From: an uncultured Chromatiaceae bacterium
GTDB taxonomy: Bacteria > Pseudomonadota > Gammaproteobacteria > Chromatiales > Chromatiaceae
DNA: 52,426 nucleotides
Assembly: GCA_937923175.1 (NCBI GenBank)
Contig: CALALB010000046.1
Span: forward strand, 1 to 52,426
Direction of reading: 5' to 3'
In this document: positions 47,748 through 52,426 of the stretch, in pieces
Layout: every line of letters starts with the position of its first letter
Position numbering within the stretch: the stretch's first letter is position 1
Translations under genes and position numbers: made by a program
Notes under the pieces: generated by a model
What the model was told of the DNA's origin: nothing
Seen by the model: only the letters and a program-made list of their open reading frames with translations
Databases searched by the model: none

Positions 47748-48216
47748 GGACCTGCGCCGGCTTCCCTAACCCTGGTCAGCTGCATCAGGCCCACCACCTC
47801 CTAGCTGTCTCTTGAGACCAGCGACCTGCCCGGTGTATGGCACGTCCCTGACCGTCTCCTCGGTTGACGCGGCGAGCCTGTACCCTGTCCGCCCTAGGCT
47901 CACCCGCATTCCCGGCCGAGGCCCCGTGCTATGGCACGGCTGCTGCCTGCTTTGTGCCCTGCCCTGGCTGCATTAGGTCTGGAGCCGCAACCTGGGTTAC
48001 AAGGCCATTCCTGATACCGAGCAGCCCAACCCTATGTCCATGGGGTGTGGTCTGGTGGGAGACTTCGGCAAGGGTATTTGGTGCAGGACGAACGCGCGTC
48101 TGGGCTTGACCGTGACTGGATGGGGCGCTAGGTTCAACAGCTTAATTTTTTGCGCCCGCGCCTCAGGGGCCAGTTTTGCAATTCAACCTGCATATCACTC
48201 ATTAGGTTCGCCGCTT
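47748..48216. other. Spacer between pcnB and bchI
   Basis: 469 bases with no credible gene. Short frames here lack ribosome sites and family features. A small imperfect hairpin (GTCTC-TT-GAGAC core) lies near 47806-47817. The one functional-looking element is the promoter at 48106-48134. No TGT-N12-ACA site was found in it. Confidence 0.6.
48106..48134 (+). promoter_or_regulatory. Candidate promoter of bchID
   Basis: TTGACC (48106-48111) and TAGGTT (48129-48134) with a 17-base spacer, about 83 bases before bchI. It is similar in form to the bchF promoter (TTGACG-N17-TAGATT). Confidence 0.45.
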
Positions 48217-49245
48217 ATGCCCATCCCCTTTCCCTTCTCCGCCATCGTCGGCCAAGATGAAATGAAACGCTCGCTGTTGATGGCGGCCGTCGATCCGTCG
48301 ATCGGCGGGGTGCTTGTCTTTGGCGATCGCGGTACCGGCAAGTCCACTGCCATCCGGGGCTTGGCCGCGCTCCTGCCCAAGATGCGCGCTGTCGATTGTC
48401 CCTATCACTGCGATCCAGATGCCAGCGATGACTATCTCTGCGATGAATGCCGGGCCAAAAAGGCCAAAAACGGCACGCTGAAATCCCATCAGATCCCGGT
48501 GCCTGTGGTCGATCTCCCCCTGGGCGCGACCGAGGATCGGGTGATCGGTGCGCTTGATCTTGAACGCGCCCTGACCAAGGGTGAAAAGGCCTTTGAGCCT
48601 GGTCTTCTGGCGCGCGCCCATCGCGGTTTTCTCTATATCGACGAGGTCAATCTGCTCGAGGACCATCTGGTCGATGCGCTCCTCGATGTAGCCGCCTCTG
48701 GGCAAAATATCGTCGAACGCGAGGGTTTAAGTATCCGTCACCCAGCGCGCTTTGTACTGGTGGGCTCGGGGAACCCTGAAGAGGGTGAGCTGCGCCCCCA
48801 ACTCCAGGATCGCTTTGGTCTGTCGGTCGAGGTCAAGACCCCTACCGATCTGGCGGTGCGCATGCAGGTGGTGCGGCTGCGCGACGAGTTCGAGCGCGAT
48901 CCGGAGGCGTTCGTCGCTAAATGGAAGGCCAAGGACACCAAGATCAGCCGTCAGATCCAAAAGGCCCGCAAACTCTTGCCCGAGGTGGAGGTTCCGGATC
49001 AAACCTTGGAGGAGACCAGCAAGCTGTGTATCCGGCTAGGCACCGATGGTCTGCGCGGCGAGCTCACGGTCATCCGCGCTGCGCGTGCCCTGGCTGCGCT
49101 CGAGGGCAGCCGGCAGGTCAAGATCGCGCATGTGAAGACCGTTGCCGTTTCGGCCCTCAGACACCGTCTGCGCCGCGATCCGCTTGATGAGTCCAGTTCG
49201 ACCAACCGCGTGGAGCGGGCGATCAAGGAGCAATTTGGCGAATGA
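48217..49245 (+). CDS. bchI: Magnesium chelatase ATPase subunit I
   Basis: A 342-residue AAA+ ATPase that drives Mg2+ insertion together with BchD and BchH. Walker A is FGDRGTGKSTAIRGLAALLP, Walker B is FLYIDEVNLLEDHLVDALLD, and sensor 1 is FVLVGSGNPEEGELRPQLQD. The N-terminal insert has cysteines (DYLCDECRAKK). The frame is open upstream to 48034, but MPIPFPFSAIVGQDEMK at 48217 is the family start. It overlaps bchD as ATGA. Confidence 0.96.
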   Translation: MPIPFPFSAIVGQDEMKRSLLMAAVDPSIGGVLVFGDRGTGKSTAIRGLAALLPKMRAVDCPYHCDPDASDDYLCDECRAKKAKNGTLKSHQIPVPVVDLPLGATEDRVIGALDLERALTKGEKAFEPGLLARAHRGFLYIDEVNLLEDHLVDALLDVAASGQNIVEREGLSIRHPARFVLVGSGNPEEGELRPQLQDRFGLSVEVKTPTDLAVRMQVVRLRDEFERDPEAFVAKWKAKDTKISRQIQKARKLLPEVEVPDQTLEETSKLCIRLGTDGLRGELTVIRAARALAALEGSRQVKIAHVKTVAVSALRHRLRRDPLDESSSTNRVERAIKEQFGE

Positions 49246-51062
49246 GCCAGACTGTAGCTGTCCCTAGCATGGCGGCTGCTGCAGCGCCAATTACCACCCC
49301 ACCGGCGGTCAAGGGCCCAGCGCCCTGGGACGACGCCGTGCTGGCCGCGGTCCTGATGACGATCGAACCCCGAGGCACCGGCGGGGTGGCCTTGCGCGCC
49401 CTCCCTGGACCGGTGCGCGAGATGTGGCTTTCGATCCTCTATGATCTGCAACCCCCGGGTACCCCGCGCCGGCGCGTGCCCCTCCATGTCACCGATGGGC
49501 GGCTCTTGGGCGGTTTGGATCTGGCTGCTACCTTAAGAAGCGGCCGCCCCGTCGCTGAACAGGGGCTATTGGTCGAGGCCGATGGCGGGATATTGGAACT
49601 GGCGATGGCCGAGCGGATTGCCCCTGGAACGGTTGCGCGGATCAATCTGGCTTTTGATACGGGTGAGGTGATCCTGGAGCGGGATGGGCTGGCTAGGCGC
49701 ACCCCCTCGCGTTTTGCCATGATCGCGCTCGACGAGGGGATTGGGGACGAGGGTTTGTCTTCTGCCCTGCTCGATCGCCTCGCCTTTCATGTAGACCTGA
49801 ATACTATCCCTTATGATGCTGCGGTCTCCTGCGACTATGATCTAGAGGATATCCAGGCGGCGCGCGCCCTCCTAGGTTCGGTGACGATTAACGATGCTCA
49901 GATCCAGACCCTGTGCGGGGTCGCCTTGGCATTGGGCATCCCTTCGCTGCGCGCCTCGATCCTTGCCTGTCATGCGGCGCGCGCCCATGCTGCCTTGAAT
50001 GGGCGCACCCTGGTCACCGATGAGGACCTGGCCGCAGCCGGCCGCCTGGTGCTTGCGCCGCGCGCCACCCAGCTCCCGCCGATGGAGCCCCCGCCAGATG
50101 CCGAGCCACCCCCGCCAGAGCCTCAGGAACCCGATCAGGAGCAGGATCAGGCCAAGGATAGCTCCCAGGAGCCGCGCGCACTCGAGGAGATGATCCTCGA
50201 GGCGACCAAGGCGGCGATCCCGGCGGGTCTGTTGGCGCAATTGCAGGCTGGCAAGGTCCGGCGCACGCGTTCGCGCAGCACCGGCAAGGCCGGTGCGATG
50301 CGCAATGCCCCTAGCCGTGGGCGACCCGCGGGCGTGTTGCGCGGCGAGCCGCGCGCCGGGCAAAGGCTCAATATCATCGAAACCCTGCGGGCCGCGGCTC
50401 CTTGGCAGCGTATCCGTCGCGAGGAGCGGCTGCGTGCAGGCAAGCCAGTCAATCGACTCGAGATCCGTCCAGACGATTTCCGGATCAGCCGTTTCAAGCA
50501 CAAATCCGAAAGCACGACCATCTTTGTGGTCGATGCCTCGGGTTCATCGGCCTTGCATCGCCTGGCCGAGGCCAAGGGGGCAGTCGAGCTCCTGCTGGCC
50601 GACTGCTATGTGCGCCGCGATCAGGTAGCGCTTGTCGCCTTCGGCGGTCAGGGTGCCGAGGTCCTGTTGCCCCCGACCCGTTCCTTGGTGCGGGCCAAGC
50701 GTTGTCTGGCCGGATTGCCAGGCGGTGGCGGTACACCCCTAGCGGCAGGGATCGATCTGGGGATGTTGATTGCCGATGGAATCCAGCGGCGTGGCGGCAC
50801 CCCGATCCTGATCCTGATGACCGATGGGCGGGCCAATGTCGCCCGCGATGGTACCGGTGGGCGTACCCGTGCCTTTGAAGAGGCGCTGGCCTCGGCGCGT
50901 CTGGTGCGCGCCTTGGAGATTACCGCCTTGGTGATCGATATCTCGCCGCGCCCGCAACCTCAAGGCAGGGAGCTTGCCAAAGAGATGGGGGCGCTGTATC
51001 TGCCGCTGCCCCATGCCGATGCCCGCGCTCTGAATGATGCGGTGCGTGCCACGACCCGCTAA
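49242..51062 (+). CDS. bchD: Magnesium chelatase subunit D
   Basis: 606 residues in three parts. A BchI-like AAA+ domain without a usable P-loop spans about 20-280. A proline- and acid-rich linker follows at about 283-315 (PPMEPPPDAEPPPPEPQEP). The C-terminal VWA domain from about 420 carries the MIDAS DASGS in FVVDASGSSALHRLAEAKGA. BchD forms the double hexamer with BchI and contacts BchH. It overlaps bchI by four bases and ends the operon. Confidence 0.95.
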   Translation: MSQTVAVPSMAAAAAPITTPPAVKGPAPWDDAVLAAVLMTIEPRGTGGVALRALPGPVREMWLSILYDLQPPGTPRRRVPLHVTDGRLLGGLDLAATLRSGRPVAEQGLLVEADGGILELAMAERIAPGTVARINLAFDTGEVILERDGLARRTPSRFAMIALDEGIGDEGLSSALLDRLAFHVDLNTIPYDAAVSCDYDLEDIQAARALLGSVTINDAQIQTLCGVALALGIPSLRASILACHAARAHAALNGRTLVTDEDLAAAGRLVLAPRATQLPPMEPPPDAEPPPPEPQEPDQEQDQAKDSSQEPRALEEMILEATKAAIPAGLLAQLQAGKVRRTRSRSTGKAGAMRNAPSRGRPAGVLRGEPRAGQRLNIIETLRAAAPWQRIRREERLRAGKPVNRLEIRPDDFRISRFKHKSESTTIFVVDASGSSALHRLAEAKGAVELLLADCYVRRDQVALVAFGGQGAEVLLPPTRSLVRAKRCLAGLPGGGGTPLAAGIDLGMLIADGIQRRGGTPILILMTDGRANVARDGTGGRTRAFEEALASARLVRALEITALVIDISPRPQPQGRELAKEMGALYLPLPHADARALNDAVRATTR

Positions 51063-51076
51063 TCCTGGCTGGGTTC

Positions 51077-51105
51077 TTGTCAGGGGGTCGGGGATGATGG
51101 ATAAT
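51077..51105 (+). promoter_or_regulatory. Promoter of tRNA-Ala
   Basis: TTGTCA (51077-51082) and GATAAT (51100-51105) with a 17-base spacer. It lies just after the bchD stop and about 48 bases before the tRNA. Confidence 0.55.
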
Positions 51106-51152
51106 TCAGCCCCCAGCCTAGGAGCCTTGCCTGGGCTAGGCAGACAGCACAA

Positions 51153-51228
<76 letters not shown>

Positions 51229-51376
51229 TCCCCCCCTTTCATCCGCCGCCGAGACTCTTTCTCGCACAGGCCATCCCCAAACCCTGCCCTCAATCAATCG
51301 ACCGGCGCATCCCTTCCCGCCAGTGTGTTCGGTCCAGGGCAAGCCAGAATTACTCATTTCCGAAGAGCGCCTGCTT

Positions 51377-51700
51377 GATCATTCCGGCACAGGCCGGAAT
51401 GAAATCCGGGAATACCCTTGCCCCGCCAAAGTTGGGACGAGACCAGTAGCCCTGTCTGGAGGATCCTTTGGACATGGGCTGTTGCCGGTGTGACGCCTGA
51501 TACCAGGTGCCCCGGCTTCCGCCGGGCTGACCAGGAGTCATTCCTGGCATCCCCTGCATCTTCAGCATTCCGGGGCACCCTCCCCTTGTCATTCCGGCAT
51601 AAGCCTGGAATCGAGGAAAAGCCATCAGCGGCCTCAGGGGTTTTCTAGACCCCGGCTTTCGCCGGGATGACAAAGCAGGTGTCATTCCGGCACAGGAATA
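51377..51700. repeat. Cluster of degenerate CATTCCGGC palindromic repeats
   Basis: Several related pieces follow each other. A perfect hairpin CATTCCGGC-acag-GCCGGAATG lies at 51380-51401. A CCCCGGCTTCCGCCGGGCTGA piece lies near 51508-51530. A complete unit at 51588-51671 has ends GTCATTCCGGC and GCCGGGATGAC. Another GTCATTCCGGCAC start lies near 51680. The form is that of the common GTCATTCC...GGAATGAC repeat class, possibly a MITE. The whole region 51229-51860 holds no credible gene. Confidence 0.65.
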
Positions 51701-51726
51701 TCGCCCCGGTGCAAACCGAGGCCGGG

Positions 51727-51765
51727 ATTGACCTCTTGCTTCGGGCCTGCTGGCCTTCGCAATGA
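51727..51765. repeat. Interspersed REP-like repeat, inverted copy 2
   Basis: Its reverse complement reads TCATTGCGAAGGCC, then AGCAGGCCCGAAGCAAG. It matches the element at 3922-3960 at roughly 28 of 33 positions by eye, in the opposite orientation. It lies between the palindromic repeat cluster and the IS remnant. Confidence 0.6.
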
Positions 51766-51860
51766 GCCGGTGCGCGACAAGCCCTGCCCCGGGCGGATCG
51801 GTGCGCGCAGACTTTGTGTCGTCTTTGGGTTTGGCTGCCCGAAATTTGGCTTGCGGGTTT

Positions 51861-51990
51861 TCAGCGTGGCTTCTGCTGCTCGATGTGTTGGCGTAGGATG
51901 GCAATCGGTGCTCCGCCCCAGCTTGAGGCAAAGTAGGACGGCGACCACAGCGCGCCGCGCCAGTAATGCCCCTGGATGTCGGCCGCGCCA
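51861..51990 (-). pseudogene. tnpA: IS200/IS605-family tnpA, C-terminal fragment
   Basis: About 40 codons on the minus strand ending in TGA at 51861-51863. They encode GHYWRGALWSPSYFASSWGG followed by APIAILRQHIEQQKPR, the end of a Y1 (HUH) transposase. The N-terminal part with the HUH motif is missing. The final helix usually reads YIEQQ in this group; here the tyrosine position is a histidine, so if that residue is the nucleophile the fragment is dead twice over. It is divergent from the adjoining tnpB piece. Confidence 0.7.
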
Positions 51991-52007
51991 GTCGCAGCAA
52001 GCGGCTG

Positions 52008-52426
52008 GAAACGCCTTCTACGCGCCGCTCCACAGCTTCAGGCAGCACGAAGCGCGCTTGCGCAAAGCGCAGCAGGCCATGAGCCGCAAAGTGAAGTTCA
52101 GCAACAACTGGGGAAAAGCAAAAGCCCGCATCCAGCGCATCCATGCCCGCGTCAAGGACGCCCGCTGCGATTTTCTGCATAAGACCTCGACCGCGATCAG
52201 CAAAAACCACGCGATGGTGTGTATCGAGGACCTGCAGATACGGAACCTGTCCAGGTCGACGGCAGGCACGGCCGAACAGCCTGGCAAAACGTTCGCGCCA
52301 AGCCTGGTCTGAACCAGGCCATCCTCGACCAGGGTTGGTAAGAGTTCCGCCGCCAACTGGACTACAGGCTGGCCTGGCGGGGTGGAAGGCTTGGGGTGGT
52401 TGCGCCGCAGAACACCAGCCGCACCT
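52008..52426 (+). pseudogene. tnpB: IS605-family tnpB remnant, running off the window
   Basis: It encodes SFRQHEARLRKAQQAMSRKV, KFSNNWGKAKARIQRIHARV and MVCIEDLQIRNLSRSTAG, the centre of a TnpB-like nuclease including the RuvC-II glutamate. A one-base frameshift occurs near 52300. In the shifted frame LNQAILDQGW is followed by a TAA stop at about 52340, then EFRRQLDYRLAWRGGRLGVV and APQNTSRT to the window end. The N terminus with the first RuvC aspartate is absent. The frameshift and stop make it a pseudogene. The zinc ribbon would lie beyond 52426. Confidence 0.8.

Noticed and set aside
47864-48109. 81-codon frame between pcnB and bchI
   Set aside because: No ribosome site, a composition typical of random GC-rich sequence, and the candidate bchI promoter lies at its end.
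51377-51700. CRISPR array
   Set aside because: The repeats are palindromic, of varying length and irregularly spaced, without unique spacers of constant size and without cas genes.

Overview
The window is from a purple sulfur bacterium (Chromatiaceae, Gammaproteobacteria). It carries a large part of a photosynthesis gene cluster: bchP, bchG, ppsR, bchFNBHLM, puhABC, puhE, hemN, bchJ, LH2-type pucBA and bchID. The H subunit, cytochrome c' and LH2 polypeptides resemble those of Allochromatium and Thermochromatium by eye. The species cannot be named from this sequence. Coding density and GC are high, and short ATGA, GTGA or TTGA gene overlaps are common.

Layout. 1-3832: start of rpe (minus), an aldo/keto reductase, a small HTH protein and a two-gene ABC-2 exporter. 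3833-5240: an interspersed repeat, rlpA, a tandem repeat and a decayed IS605-type tnpB. 5241-13136 (all minus): a possible four-gene envelope operon in the order namZ, patatin/surface-antigen protein, GT39-type transferase, GH17-GT2 beta-glucan synthase. 13270-18959 (plus): queA, an H-NS family gene, an RRM protein, an M61 peptidase, birA and coaX; the coaX end overlaps tRNA-Arg(CCT) on the other strand.

19165-38590 is the photosynthesis core. On the minus strand are ppsR, bchG, bchP and a coupled small membrane gene. On the plus strand bchF-N-B-H-L-M runs into puhA-B-C, an acidic conserved hypothetical, puhE, hemN and bchJ. These genes cover Mg insertion (BchH here, BchI/BchD at the far end), methylation (BchM), dark protochlorophyllide reduction (BchNBL), vinyl hydration (BchF), phytyl attachment and reduction (BchG, BchP), and reaction-centre assembly (PuhA, B, C, E). 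PpsR is the expected repressor; a textbook TGT-N12-ACA site overlaps the LH2 promoter, and weaker variants lie upstream of bchF and hemN. No aerR/ppaA, lhaA or pucC-like gene occupies its usual slot.

38605-51228: hcp with an FNR-type box, a CHAD protein, an orphan hypA, cytochrome c' behind a long hairpin, a b561-type cytochrome, a queC/queD-like/queE operon whose middle gene is a triple-domain PTPS protein, pucBA with promoter and terminator, tRNA-Glu(CTC), pcnB, bchI-bchD and tRNA-Ala(CGC). 51229-52426 is non-coding repeat and insertion-sequence debris: palindromic CATTCCGGC-type repeats and an IS200/IS605 remnant with both transposon genes truncated.

No CRISPR array, rRNA, prophage or complete mobile element was seen. 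The most unusual signals are the triple PTPS protein, a PpsR with a single cysteine, the empty assembly-factor and antirepressor slots, and the long hairpin before cytochrome c'.
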